Below are positions 11,469-22,191 of a stretch of DNA of 64,000 nucleotides, piece by piece (within the stretch, counting starts at the first letter, position 1; each line of letters begins with the position of its first letter). The stretch spans positions 7,068,001-7,132,000 of the forward strand of contig CAUJLY010000002.1 in NCBI GenBank assembly GCA_963281155.1, written 5' to 3'. The notes under the pieces are model-generated. The model did not search any database. It saw nothing but the letters and a program-made list of their open reading frames with translations, and was not told the DNA's origin. A program made the position numbers and the translations under genes. The DNA comes from Rhabditophanes sp. KR3021. Its lineage: Eukaryota > Nematoda > Chromadorea > Rhabditida > Alloionematidae.

Positions 11469-12015
11469 TTAACAAACTGTCTGAATTCTTCTGATTTTTC
11501 TGGGTCTAGGTCTTAACTCAGCTAAAGCTGTAAAATTGGAAATTGAAACTACTTCAACAGTTAATCTCTTAGCAGCTGCCATTCTTACAAGCCAAATCCT
11601 CTAACTAAAGCATGAACGGTCCCAAATTCCACGTCTTAATAATCTTTGCCAAGCAGCTACTCCAGTTGCTTGTCCAGCGATACTAGTATTTTTACGAGCA
11701 TTTTCAAATCCCTTAAGACGGCAAGATGTACATATAATGATGTTGTGTTGAAATGAGCTATTCAATAAGGATAACCATACAAATTATTTACCTTGCTATC
11801 AGTTGTCGTTAATAGAATATGTTTTGAGCCTTTGGTATGTACTATTGTCAATTCCTCAAACGCAATGTCATTAAATTTAGTCTTGAAAATATCTGATCCA
11901 AGTAATTAGTATCATATATATTTGTGATTAAGATAATAAATCAGACTACCTTTGGTCTTGTTATTAAATCTGCTGATACTCTTAAGAAACGAAGCGCTTT
12001 TTTTCGAAAAGTACG
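11469..12015 (-). pseudogene. Mitochondrial ribosomal protein uS11m pseudogene
   Basis: The minus strand carries a broken uS11 (MRPS11) homologue. Upstream part: DIAFEELTIVHTKGSKHILL..TTDSK (11815-11900). After an apparent intron (donor at about 11791) come GFENARKNTSIAGQATGVAA and WQRLLRRGI, then a frame change to TVHALVRGFGL, and another to MAAAKRLTVEVVSIS..FTALAE and RPRPRKIRR, with the stop at 11469-11471. The RNARK..T.AGQATG..A and PRPRK.RR blocks are diagnostic of uS11. At least two frameshifts and one stop disable it. Retention of an intron suggests DNA-level duplication rather than retroposition. The functional copy is not in this window. Confidence 0.8.
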
Positions 12016-12342
12016 GGACAGAAAGATTATGGGAAGTCCTTGAAAAAGCAAGAAAATGATGCTGATAGATTAACTAAGCGAATTTTTGAAAATAAAAGAA
12101 AAATAGTGGTCGTGAACTCAAGAAAAATGGAAACCAATTCAATCAGGAGATTTATATCAAATAATTTTATAACTTCCAAGTCACAAAGCCGAGTCTTTTC
12201 AAAATTTGAAGAAAACATGTGCTGATATGTTCCAAGAATAACCATTATCTTTTTCTTTACTTTTTTTCTGTAATAAACTTTTTAAAAATATAATGTTCTT
12301 TTAAATTGCAAAAATATGTATTTAATTGTTTAATAAACATTT
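12016..12342. other. Intergenic, nothing supported
   Basis: About 330 bp. Overlapping open frames on both strands (12040-12225 plus, 12027-12245 minus) are AT-driven and low in complexity; neither has a recognisable domain. I see no gene. Confidence 0.4.
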
Positions 12343-13933
12343 TTAAGTTCTTTTAACAATTTTGCAAGTAAATTTTCTTGGAGAAATAATGCCACCAAAG
12401 TCAGAAGACAGATCAATCTCACTTTGAGGGTGACTAAAATGAAACTTCTGAACAAGGGTTGGGAATAGGAGTTGAAGCTCCATGAGAGCTAGTGATTGAC
12501 CAGCTAAAAATATATTACAATTATTATTTTTATGCTTCGTTTACTCACCGCAAATTCTAGCTCCTTTTCCAAAACTATACATTTGTTCGTACAATTTTTT
12601 ATTAATAGTTTTTCCATCTTCTAAAAGAAATCTTTCTGGTTTGAATTCATAAGGATCTTCAAAGACAGTTTCATCAAAATTGCTTCCGTAAAAAAAGGGT
12701 AAAACGACAGTCCCATTGGGAATAAATTTTCCACAAATAGTCGTATCTCTTGTGCAAAGATGACCTCCCCCCGCTGGCACAATATTTGCCCATCGTTGTC
12801 CTTCAGTAATAAATGCCATTGTATATGGAAGTTGACTTTTATGCGAAAGTTTTACTTCGTTTTCCAAACCAACTATGTTATTTATTTCGTCAAATATTTG
12901 TTGTTGCATCTCTGGATGTTTCATCAAAAGTAAAACAAACCATTTGAGTGTGGTAGTACTTGTTTCCTGGCCTGCAAGATACATATCAAATGCAATGGCA
13001 TTTACATGAACTTCATTTAAACATGAATATTTGGAATCTTCTGCATAGATTTCTTTAAATAGAGCATTTACAAGATTTTGTGGCTCTTCTTCTTGCTTGA
13101 AACTTTCTTTTACTCTTTGAATACGTTCTCTATTTATTCTTCTTATTTCTTTATTTACACGAAAGAATGATGGAAAAATGTAGTCTTTAGCAAATTGAAT
13201 GTCAGCTAGTTTAGGAAACATAAATAAGAAACGAAACTCCCATCGTAAGAAACACGAGGTTGCTTGATCAACCAATTTTGTAAAATTATAAAATTCTTCG
13301 GAATCCTGGTAAGAATACATGAATCCAAACACAATCGAATTAATAATATTCCCTACAGCTAAATGAATTATATGTGAAAAGTCAACATTTTCTTTATCCT
13401 CCAGATTACTCATATGATCAATCAGTTCATTTCTAGATTCAATAATTTTATTCTCCATTAATGGCTTTCCCATTCCAAAGTTTCTCATAATAGTTAAGGT
13501 AAGACGACGTTGAATTTTCCACATATTACCAGTTGACATTATAATACCTACGTTTTTTTCTTCTTGAAAAAAATTATCAGGAAAATGGAGTTTGCGATGT
13601 GAAAAAAATTCACTATTTTCAGGTGAAGTAGCTTCCTTTAGAGATTTGACATCTGATAAAATTACGACTGGATATGTAATGTATACAGTAAAAACAGATC
13701 CGAAGGTTTCCTTCAAATGAAACAGTTTTAAAGATTTAATTAAATAATATAACATTATTTACTCTTTGTTTTAATATCCATTTATGAAGATTTTTTGGAT
13801 CAAATAAATAAGCATTTCCAATTATTGGAAGAGGAAACGGCGATGGTGGTAGCTTACTCACATTGTAATAGAAATTGAATATATATAAAATGATAAAAGC
13901 AAAAAGTATTGTTGTCAATAATACCAAAGCCAT
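12343..13933 (-). CDS. Cytochrome P450 (CYP2/CYP33-like)
   Basis: Heme-thiolate monooxygenase of the ER membrane. Exons (minus) 13933-13763, 13710-12549 and 12503-12343 give 497 residues, a full-length microsomal P450. Order of motifs: N-terminal anchor (residues 1-24), proline-rich hinge LPPSPFPLPIIGN, I-helix AGQETSTTT, K-helix ExxR as EGQR, PERF as KPERF, and the heme loop SFGKGARICAGQSLALMEL with its cysteine ligand split by the last intron (phase 1). The overall pattern resembles the nematode CYP33 and vertebrate CYP2 groups. Such enzymes act in xenobiotic or fatty-acid oxidation; the substrate cannot be inferred. All key residues are present, so the gene appears functional. Confidence 0.93.
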
Positions 13934-14449
13934 GATAACGATTCAATGATAAAATACACGTTCTTTTATAATAGTTTATCAAAGATAAATTTGTTTTTAA
14001 TAACAAAGATACAGTACGTACCAATTGTTTAAAATTGATATAACAATTAAAATTCATGCTTGTTTAAGCTTAAATTGTGTCTTATTGAGCAAACTTGTGC
14101 AATTTTAATTTAGTAGCACAATAATTGTTGTTTATCATCTAGGTGATAGCATCTTTAAGTATATTTATAAATAAGGAAAAGTGTAATCCAATTAACAATA
14201 CAATATTTTACGTGTAATGCATAAACAATAAAATTATTTTGTTTGAAATCAATTAATCAAATTAACACATACACTTTTAATGTAATCACATGTTTTAGAA
14301 TAACAAGGCGAATATTTTTCTGTCTAATGTAACAAAATAATTATTAAATATGTCTATGGATTAGTTTGTAATAAATAATGCATTTCCATCTTTCTTATTT
14401 CAAACAAATATTTATGTTACTGAATGCTTTAACTTAATGTTTATGAGAT
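13934..14449. other. Intergenic, P450 upstream region
   Basis: AT-rich DNA upstream of the minus-strand P450. No gene and no site that I can defend. Confidence 0.5.
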
Positions 14450-14910
14450 TGGATAAGTATTAAGTGATTCTTGTTGTTTATTTTCATCAAAGTAAGTGAT
14501 ATTAACGACACCATGAGTTTGGCATTGAATATTGTTGCCATCGATTACTGTTGAACTGGAAGTTTTGCAGCAGGAACAACATCCATAACAATTGTTAGTT
14601 GAGCAGCAGTGTTATTCCTTATTTGAAGAGCTTCCATAAAAACTTCACCCATACTTACAGGTGTTTTTGAAGTACAGATTGATTACTAAGAAAAGATCTG
14701 AGATAAATCCAAATCAAGTTAAGAAGTTTCTTTACTGCATTTATTTGTTGTTTTCTTTAAATTAAGACTTTCCTTTTGCATCATTAATTGGCATTTAATT
14801 TTGTGAAATTTAAATATGATCTATCCATCAAAAGTATCACTTCATTTAACCAGATACGGAATGCATTTTTGATACGTCTGAACCGGCAGCCTGACAAGCC
14901 ATTTTGAAAA
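14450..14910 (-). other. Possible small gene or coding remnant
   Basis: The minus strand holds a plausible first exon at about 14904-14846 (ATG; MACQAAGSDVSKMHSVSG) ending at a GT, and a possible middle exon at about 14697-14660 flanked by TTATCTCAG and GTAAGTATGG. Downstream is a Cys-rich frame, CYGCCSCCKTSSSTV..IQCQTHGVVNITYFDEN, ending near 14455. The pieces do not join in one frame with canonical splice sites, since the Cys-rich frame is preceded by an in-frame TAA. It may be a decayed gene for a small secreted protein or partly chance. No family recognised. Confidence 0.25.
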
Positions 14911-15166
14911 AGTATAAAAATGGTTACATGATGAATTTACGTAATTTAAAAATTAGTTATAAGGAAATTATACGAACATAAGACTTTTATTTATCAAAAG
15001 TATTTATCTCCATAAGATTCTATTGAAGTTAGATTTTAAACTATTTTGTATTTATTTTGAACAACAAATCCTTATCAATTCATTCTTCTAATAATGAGTC
15101 GTCTTCAAAAATAAATGAGTAAGAAGCAATAAAGATTAATTATTAGGTTGTAAATTTGTATAATCT

Positions 15167-15905
15167 TCAGTTATATTCTCGTTTGTGATGTTCTTTATAG
15201 AGATTCCAATCTTTGGCATTTGCAAAATAAATATAATATATTTGATCTTGCACTGAACGCGAAATAAATACATTTTCGAAGGGTGTTTCTATATTTGAAC
15301 ATAAACAATCTCTATGATTTGGTATATTCTTGATTTTGGCTTTAAAATCTTCAATGCCATTATACTTTTGTAATATTCTTTCATAAATATAATCACCACA
15401 TGTTGAATGGGTGGAATATTTGATGCTAATTCACAATCAGGATTATCAATCCAAAATTTAAAAACTTCAAATTAGGATATGCCTGCACAATGTTTAATTA
15501 GTTGCATCGAATTTGAAAATTGTAATCTTCAAATATTGAACTGTTTTGGGAAAGCTGCAAACTAATTGTTTCAATTGTATGATATATTGTAAATCACCAT
15601 AGAAATGTTTATCTATCAGGTTTAAAACTTTTAGATTAATCATTGAAGATAACTTTTTCTTTAAATTTGTTTGATTATTTATGCCTGTGAAGATTTCTGG
15701 TAAGTCGGGTCTTCGAGTAAAAAGACAGCCAAATCGTCCATCTAGATGCAAAATTTCAATAAACTTAAATTCACTCAATGTACATTTCTTTGATATAGTT
15801 TCCATCAGTGTATAGTAATCGCATTTAGCATGAAGTCCCTCAAAATTGATATTTTCCTGAACATCTTTGAATAAAATTAAACTAAATTCATAAACAACTA
15901 GTCTG
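15167..15905 (-). pseudogene. Leucine-rich/F-box-like coding relic
   Basis: The minus strand carries a 103-codon frame from the ATG at 15805 (open further upstream through YEFSLILFKDVQENINFEG). It has leucine-rich-repeat-like text (INLKVLNLIDK, IQLKQLV, TVQYLKITIFKF) and stops at 15494. Coding-like text continues in shifted frames: IKHCAGIS, a stop, FEVFKFWIDNPDCELASNIP, then a frame change to GDYIYERILQKYNGIEDFKA and CLCSNIETPFENVFISRSVQ, to a stop at 15167-15169. The arrangement resembles nematode F-box/LRR proteins with frameshifts. I read it as a pseudogene; a real short gene at 15494-15805 is the alternative. Confidence 0.45.
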
Positions 15906-16234
15906 ATTTATTATCACAATTATATACAATAAATAAATACATGGGAATACAATATATAATATGCATATTAAAGATAGTATTACTTCACAATTATAAACTT
16001 GATCATCCCATCTGTTTGATTATTTATTATATCGACACGTAACTTCGTAGTTAGGCAGTTGCCTTACTTATTCTGAGTAAAGCTTCTGACACAAAACATT
16101 TATTCTATTATTTTTTCAGATATCAATTATGCTTTCTACAAATATATTTACACGTACAAAGCTCTAGCTGTAAATACTATCTATGAAGCATGAATAATTT
16201 CTTTTCTACCAACCTTAAAATAGATGATTTCAAA
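15906..16234. other. Intergenic, nothing seen
   Basis: AT-rich 3' flank of the Kelch gene. No coding or RNA signal recognised. Confidence 0.5.
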
Positions 16235-18034
16235 TTATAACCAAATTTTGGAACTGCAATCATTTGTATGTGGTAATTTTATATCCATAATACTCCAGGT
16301 TTTGTTATATTTGCTGTATGATTGAATTTGGTCAGTATTGTATCCACCTACAATAATAATAGACGTTTCATTTTCGATAGATTTTGCACCCCAAACAGGA
16401 ATAGTCAAATTTGCAAGTTTATCCCATTTGTCATTTCTTATGTCGTAAATTTGGCACAATGATTCAGTTTTTACACCTCCTGCACATGTAAATGCATGTC
16501 CAAACACAGACAAAGCAGTCCAATATGTTTGATTTGGCATATCAGCCAAAAAACTCCATTTACCCTCACGTGGATCAATTCTAAAGATTTTATTTATTTA
16601 ATTAGTGTCTTTAATTACCTTTGGAACTTGTTAGAATTACGATTTCCTACAGCATAAATAATTTGATCAACAATAACTGAATCGTGATAACTAACTTGTT
16701 GTAATAATTTTGGAGCATCAATCCATTTCATTTTTTCAGGTTCGAAACTAAATATAAAATAAGTATAAATATTGCTATACTTACTATTCAACAGTGTCAA
16801 TTGCATCGCCATTTAATTCTCCACCAATAACATAAATTCTATTTGAGTAAACAACAGTTGAATAATCTTCATTGTTACAAGACATTTCAAATGAAAGAAC
16901 TTCAGATTTATTACTTTCCAAATTATACCTAAAAATGCTTAGTTATTAATTAAAACTGAGAACATACTTTTCGATTTTTTTGTTAACTCCACCTCCTAAT
17001 ACAAATACATCACTTCCTATTCTTTCTGAACAATGAAAACTTTTTCCAATAGATAAATTCCCGATTGTTTTTACTGAATTTTGTTTTATATCAATTTCAA
17101 CAACTGATTGATTTGACTGATACCCTCCAACTTAAAAAATATATTTATTTATTAATTCAAGACTTACACAAGATCATTTTTGAGTAACTATTTTTTGAAA
17201 CTATGCTGCTCACGGAAATATTCTCATTTTTTTTCCCGAAAATTTTAAAGACTAGAAATTCCACTAAATCCGGGATCAAATAAATATTTTTATTTTTTTT
17301 AACATATTCCTCTAATGTTATACGTTCAATTTTTGTATAATCAATTTGTAAAATTAAATCGAGCCAATCCGAATTTCTGTTTTTAAGGTCATATTCGACC
17401 CAGCGTGTAATTATATCTAAAATTATTACTTGATCCTTATCCTTGATAAAATCTTTCCTCATAAGTCTTAAGAAATTGTCTCTTGTAAATGAATCAAAAG
17501 CCTTAATTTCACAAAGAGCTTTAAAATTGGTGGTTATCAGCTGTTCAGTCAAATTATGATATTCTTCGAGTTCAGATCTATTCGAGTTTTCATAGAAAAT
17601 GCCTTGGTAAATAATAAGTTCCTTATTCATAATCCATTCATTTAATTTAATCTAAATAAATAATTAAAAGTTTACTCAAAATTAACGCACTCTTATATCA
17701 GGCAAGTTTAACTTAATTTGAACTTGCAAAAAAGCAACAATCTTATCCCCATCAATTTTAAAATTATCTCCAGAATGAACGTATTCATAGTAAACCTTAA
17801 AATCAGCCATCTTCAAACTCTTAATATCAAATTTGGCTAAAACAACCAAGTTTATCAAAAGAATATATTAATAAACTTACTTTTGGTGACATCCTTGGTG
17901 AGCAAATCAAAAAAATACTTGCTATGTCCAGCCAAGATCATTCTTGAAACTTTCATACACCCGTCACTGAATACTAATTCAGCGTCATTAAAAAGACTAG
18001 CTTCGAACAAATTGGGAAAATATTGGTAGATCAT
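16235..18034 (-). CDS. BTB-BACK-Kelch protein (KLHL-type CUL3 adaptor)
   Basis: Seven exons (minus): 18034-17881, 17836-17691, 17651-17168, 17130-16968, 16928-16785, 16747-16619, 16580-16235; all phases agree and give 521 residues. Residues 1-100 form a BTB domain (NDAELVFSDGCMKVSRMILA, HSKYFFDLL). Residues ~105-215 are BACK (LCEIKAFDSFTRDNFLRLM). Residues 220-521 hold about five to six Kelch blades, marked by VFVLGGGVN, IYVIGGELNG, IYAVGN, FTCAGGVKTES and IIIVGGYNTDQ. Such proteins bring substrates to CUL3 ubiquitin ligases; the partner is unknown. The BTB N-terminus is short. One blade has lost the double glycine (AVGN). Next gene upstream is an SPT5 fragment on the same strand, about 450 bp away. 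Confidence 0.9.
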
Positions 18035-18485
18035 TTCTTAATTTTTAGTAAAATAAAAGGTATTTCTGCACAAAGTAGAAAATTGCTTGTTTGAGAGAAG
18101 GAAACGTGGTTATGTAAGGATTATTATCATTGTATTTGGAGATAAGAATGTGACGGAGTTTTATAATTTCTGGTCACAACTGATAATTCTACATTAAATG
18201 TAATTAATAAATCCAAATATTTGTGTCATCAAAAGAATAAAATCTGGAGACGTATGCAATTATACATTTTCAAAAACTGATTAACACATTTTGAATGATT
18301 GTAAGTTTTGTCCAAGCATTACAAATAAATAAAACGGGATATATTCTGCATAATTAAATGTCTTTTAAAATAATAAAGCAAATTGATTTAATAAATAGTT
18401 TTATCCAACATCAAAAAGTAGTTATTAAAAATTAATGATTAATTAATGGTTAACAAAAATAGTTATTAAAAGGATAAATAGCTAA
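18035..18485. other. Intergenic, nothing seen
   Basis: 450 bp of AT-rich DNA between two minus-strand genes; short A/T-rich repeats near 18360-18480 only. Confidence 0.5.
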
Positions 18486-18899
18486 TTAATTGTTGTCCTT
18501 AACAGGTCTAATTTTACATAAATGTGTTTCTGGACATAAAAGCATGTCTCCATTACTTGACAACACCAAATATTCTTTTTGATCCCATTGGATATCTTTA
18601 ACAATCCCCTTGGTTTTGAAATAATCTCCGAAAACAAAGCGACACGGTTCATTACGTTTTGGAGGAACAGGTAAGATATTCTCATTATTATGAGTTTCAA
18701 CTGAATGATCATCTTCGAATTGAACTTTTACACAATCTACATCGAAATCTGAAATTAAACCAAGTCTTTCAACTTTTGGTCCTTTACGACCATTTTTGGT
18801 ATCAAACATCACTTTCACATGCATTCCAACCATTACCCAGCATCCACTTCTCATGTGATTATCAAAGTGAGCTGTTTGTCCCTTGGAACCTGAAGCTAG
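18486..18899 (-). CDS. SPT5 C-terminal KOW fragment, possibly a pseudogene
   Basis: A 122-codon frame (ATG 18854, stop 18486) matches only the last part of the elongation factor SPT5: VGMHVKVMFDTKNGRKGPKV, RLGLISDFDVDCVKVQF, PVPPKRNEPCRFVFGDYFKT, LLCPETHLCKIRPV. This corresponds to the final KOW pair of SPT5 and ends where SPT5 ends. Coding-like sequence extends about 15 codons above the ATG to a possible acceptor (CTTCAG or CCTAG near 18897), where the frame hits a TAA. The NGN domain and other KOWs are absent upstream. It is therefore a 5'-truncated duplicate or an orphan last exon. The open frame is intact, so a small KOW protein remains possible. Confidence 0.6.
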   Translation of the reverse strand, partial: LASGSKGQTAHFDNHMRSGCWVMVGMHVKVMFDTKNGRKGPKVERLGLISDFDVDCVKVQFEDDHSVETHNNENILPVPPKRNEPCRFVFGDYFKTKGIVKDIQWDQKEYLVLSSNGDMLLCPETHLCKIRPVKDNN

Positions 18900-19361
18900 G
18901 TTTCTTTAATAAAAGCAAATAAAAAACATTTAAATATTCATTTGCAATAATTTTTGAAAAATATATACTGATCTAAGTTTGATCCAAACGCAACTCAGAT
19001 CCAAGCTATTTTTTGACTCAGGCTAAACCATTTTTGAATTGAGCTAATTAATACCTATGCCATTAAGTTGGTGTTTTTGTCTTTATATTTATTGCCATGT
19101 TTTCGTTGCTCAATGGCTCTTTTCCAGCATACTCTTTACATTATCAAGTGTGGATCTAAGTTTAATGTTAATGATTTTATTAAATAGGCATTAAACTAAT
19201 TTAATAATTTACAGAATTTAGGATTTATATATCAGTACATTTTGTGCTTATTGTTTTAATTTTACAAAGAACAAAGAATTTTTGATTAAAAGACGTTTAT
19301 TTGTAATCTACTAAATTGAGGACAAAACATATTCTTTCCCATATAGCAACATATATTTAGA
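18900..19361. other. Intergenic, nothing seen
   Basis: 460 bp of AT-rich DNA between the SPT5 fragment and the CHCHD gene. I searched it on the minus strand for more SPT5 sequence and found none. Confidence 0.45.
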
Positions 19362-19827
19362 TTACATTGGGTTTCTAGATCTGCATTCCTTGAATAGATC
19401 ATGATAAGCAGAGCAAGCATTGATATCAGCGCTGTTTCTTGAGCTAAAACAAACCAATTAATAGCAATCAATTTATTAGTTGATTAACTTACCATTCAAA
19501 GAATTGGCGATACTCAAATTCACAAGCATTTTGGTAATTTTGTTGCCCGTTATTTACAGGAGCTTGGGCACTAGCTTGTTCAGCTGGAGCACTGGAGCTA
19601 CCACCTGAGAACATACCTCCCATAGCGTGTCCAACTGCAGATCCAATTGCCACTCCTCCGGCTGTTGCGGCCATTTGAGCCATGAGTCCTGGTTGTTTTG
19701 GTGCGGCACCACCCATTGGAGGAGCAGCATGAGCGGGTGTTGATGCTGGTCTTGGAGAAGCAGCTGGAGCTGGAGAAGATCTTCTTACTGGACCAGAAGA
19801 CACGGGTGATGAACGTCTGCGAACCAT
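19362..19827 (-). CDS. har-1: CHCHD2/CHCHD10 mitochondrial twin-CX9C protein
   Basis: Exons 19827-19493 and 19443-19362 (50 bp intron) give 138 residues. The Arg/Ser/Pro-rich start ([19 protein letters not shown]) is a mitochondrial targeting sequence. The centre carries the glycine-rich hydrophobic stretch [20 protein letters not shown] typical of CHCHD2/10. The C-terminal CHCH domain has two CX9C motifs, [11 protein letters not shown] and [11 protein letters not shown]; the last cysteine of the first is split by the intron (TG|C). The family acts in the intermembrane space on respiration and cristae, imported via the MIA40 relay. Length is close to human CHCHD2 (151). A trans-splice-like acceptor lies five bases before the ATG. 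Confidence 0.93.
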
Positions 19828-19838
19828 TTTACCTGAAA
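19828..19838 (-). promoter_or_regulatory. Likely spliced-leader trans-splice acceptor
   Basis: On the minus strand CACTTTCAG is followed by GTAAA and the CHCHD start codon. With no upstream exon in evidence, this acceptor is best read as a spliced-leader addition site. Confidence 0.5.
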
Positions 19839-20219
19839 GTGTGATATTAGAATAAAATAGGTTAAATTATAATTTTTGCGATGCGTAGAAATAACGGCTC
19901 CCTTTAAATAGTCGTTTTTATGACGAAAGCCAAGGTACAAGCACGTGTTCTATTTTGAAATAAATTGTTTCACTATGTCAGTGAATAAATGAATTAGTTT
20001 TAAATGGAAGGCATTGGAATAAAGTATATTCGCCCATAAAATTGATAAGACAAGTCTAAATGTGTGTACAAGTGTAGTGTGAAGACAAAAGTTAGTCAAA
20101 GACAAAGATACTCATACTTTAGAGGTTATTTAAAAAGAAACACAACGTTTGTAAAGCTATTTATTAAAGCAAATTACAATTTCATATTAAAAGTAATTTT
20201 GGAAATATTAAATAATCCA
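19839..20219. other. Intergenic, nothing seen
   Basis: About 380 bp between two minus-strand genes (coiled-coil protein upstream, CHCHD downstream). The spacing plus the trans-splice-like acceptor would allow a two-gene operon, but this is inference. Confidence 0.4.
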
Positions 20220-21335
20220 TTACATAAATAAAGAAGGCCACTCAGCACATTTTTCATAGAAAGATTCGTAGAATGTGAAGTCCTTTTTCTGATTCATCTC
20301 TCGAGCTTCTGCTAACATATTCTCAAGTCCCCCAATTTCCTCTTTTAGTTTATTGGACCGTTGAATCAGTTCCTCGTTCTTGAGCTTTGCAAATTCCAAA
20401 GTCAGTTCATTAACTTCAGATTCAATTACCATCGCTTTTTGAGTAAGACATAAATTGTCATATAACTTTTGAACTTCCGCTTTCTTCGCCTCTTCAATTT
20501 GATGTTCTTCCTCTGAAATTCCCGCAAGCTTTTGTTCCTGCTCCATCATAATTTGGTGGCACTCTTCCACCCCTATAAGGTTTGCCATTTCTCCAGACGA
20601 ATCCAAGCTCCTCCCTAAGCATACTTCGATCTCTTTGATAGTTCCATCGAGCTCTTCTTCCAGTGCAGCAACAGCTTTTCTTTCAATCTCAATTTCATCG
20701 AGGGCAAAGTTTGCTGGGCAAGTTTCGCTTCCTTTACACTCAAGTTGTTCTATGGCGGCATCATTGACTTTAAGTATAGAAACCGTCAATTCTTGCAATT
20801 GATTTTCTAGTTCTACCTCAAGTTTCTCTAATCTTTTAACCTCCTTATCCATCGCTTCCATTTCAACATCACTAATTGTGGGTCCTTTTTCAGCAAACTT
20901 CCTCATTGCGGTCTGCCATAATTCTTGTCCAATAGGAGAGGGGAGTCCCAAGGCATACTCTTCTAATTGCTGGTCCAAATTTGTTATACCTTCTGCATTT
21001 TCACACACACCAGATTGTGCTACCAAACTGGTAGCTTCTGCCATAAGCCTTTGATTGGTCTGCAAGAGTGTTCCTAAGACTTTAGAGTAGTCTTGCTGTT
21101 TTATACCGTAATAGTTTCCCGCGACAACCAAATTCTTTTGGAGTTGGAACTCGCTATTCACCTTGAAAACATTTGCGGGATCGTACTGCGTCGAAATGCG
21201 AAGCGACTTTAAAGCAGTCTTGGTCTTGAACAGCTCTGCAGCCTCATCAATCGTATTGTCCTAAAATTATCTAGTTAAATTAATGTTGATTACATTGATT
21301 ACCTCATACAGGGCCTCGTTACATTGAATCGGCAT
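20220..21335 (-). CDS. Coiled-coil protein of unknown function
   Basis: Exons 21335-21303 and 21260-20220 (42 bp intron) give 357 residues. Not recognised. The N-terminal third is mixed (QYDPANVFKVNSEFQLQKNL, NYYGIKQQDYSKVLGTLLQ). From about residue 140 to the end it is mostly charged heptad-like helix (DKEVKRLEKLEVELENQLQE, EEHQIEEAKKAEVQKLYDNL), broken by CLGRSLD. It ends in an aromatic tail FYESFYEKCAEWPSLFM. Kinetochore, augmin or other cytoskeletal assembly subunits have this build, but nothing specific supports one. The start is supported by the splice to an 11-codon first exon; no signal peptide. Confidence 0.75.
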
Positions 21336-22191
21336 CCTTGATTTTTCCAAAAATGGTTACTTGAATGTTATGATGTAATGCTTTTCGCTCATTTTATTCC
21401 AAGCAATTCGTTGCAAAACCGAGATAGGCAGTTTAATAAGGTAGGATGGAGTAACATTACAAATGATTGTTTAATGAATGTGTAATAATTAAATCATTCC
21501 AGCACGCAAGAAATAAACACATTTGAAAATATAGATTGAAACGTAATATTTAGCAAAACACACATCGTGAATGCAGATGATGCAATATCAACTTTAGTAC
21601 ATTCGCATTATTTTTAAAATAAATAATTAACATCTTTTTTCATTTGTTGGACGAAGACTTGTATTCAAAAAATCTATCTTAATGCTTTTGGAGATGCTCT
21701 CAATAAATTCAAACCCAGCACCATTTATCTTTTCAGACAAAGATACTTAGAAATGAATATCGACAAGAGACATATGTGTTTGCCAGATAAATCGAATTTG
21801 CAAATAAATAAACACCACAATAGTGGCATAATATGTTAAAGAACAGTCATTTTTGATTTAATTGACTAAATCTGAACTTGAGTTTCGATAGAAAACATTT
21901 GGTATTTAGGTTGGCAAGATGGATCTTTTATCAACCAAAAACATTTGCAATGTTTGTATTACACGAATATCTACGTAATCAAATGTATTTAATTAAATTA
22001 CCACATAAAAAAAGGTTGCCCTATTTAAAATAAGCAGGTACAAAATGTAAATATTTTGGCTAATTGTTTTGAACCAATTCCATGTATCTTAATGTCAAAT
22101 GAGTAATATCCACATATTATGTAATTCACTTATAACCTCGAAAGGTAGTAATTATATCATTTCCAAACTTTGAGCCAATTCAATATTTCTA
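21336..22191. other. Divergent intergenic region
   Basis: Promoter-side DNA between the minus-strand coiled-coil gene and the first srt receptor. AT-rich, no coding signal recognised. Confidence 0.5.

Noticed and set aside
12027..12245. 72-codon minus-strand frame upstream of the uS11m pseudogene, considered as its mitochondrial presequence
   Set aside because: It does not join the uS11 text in frame, lacks basic presequence character, and is open on both strands because of base composition.
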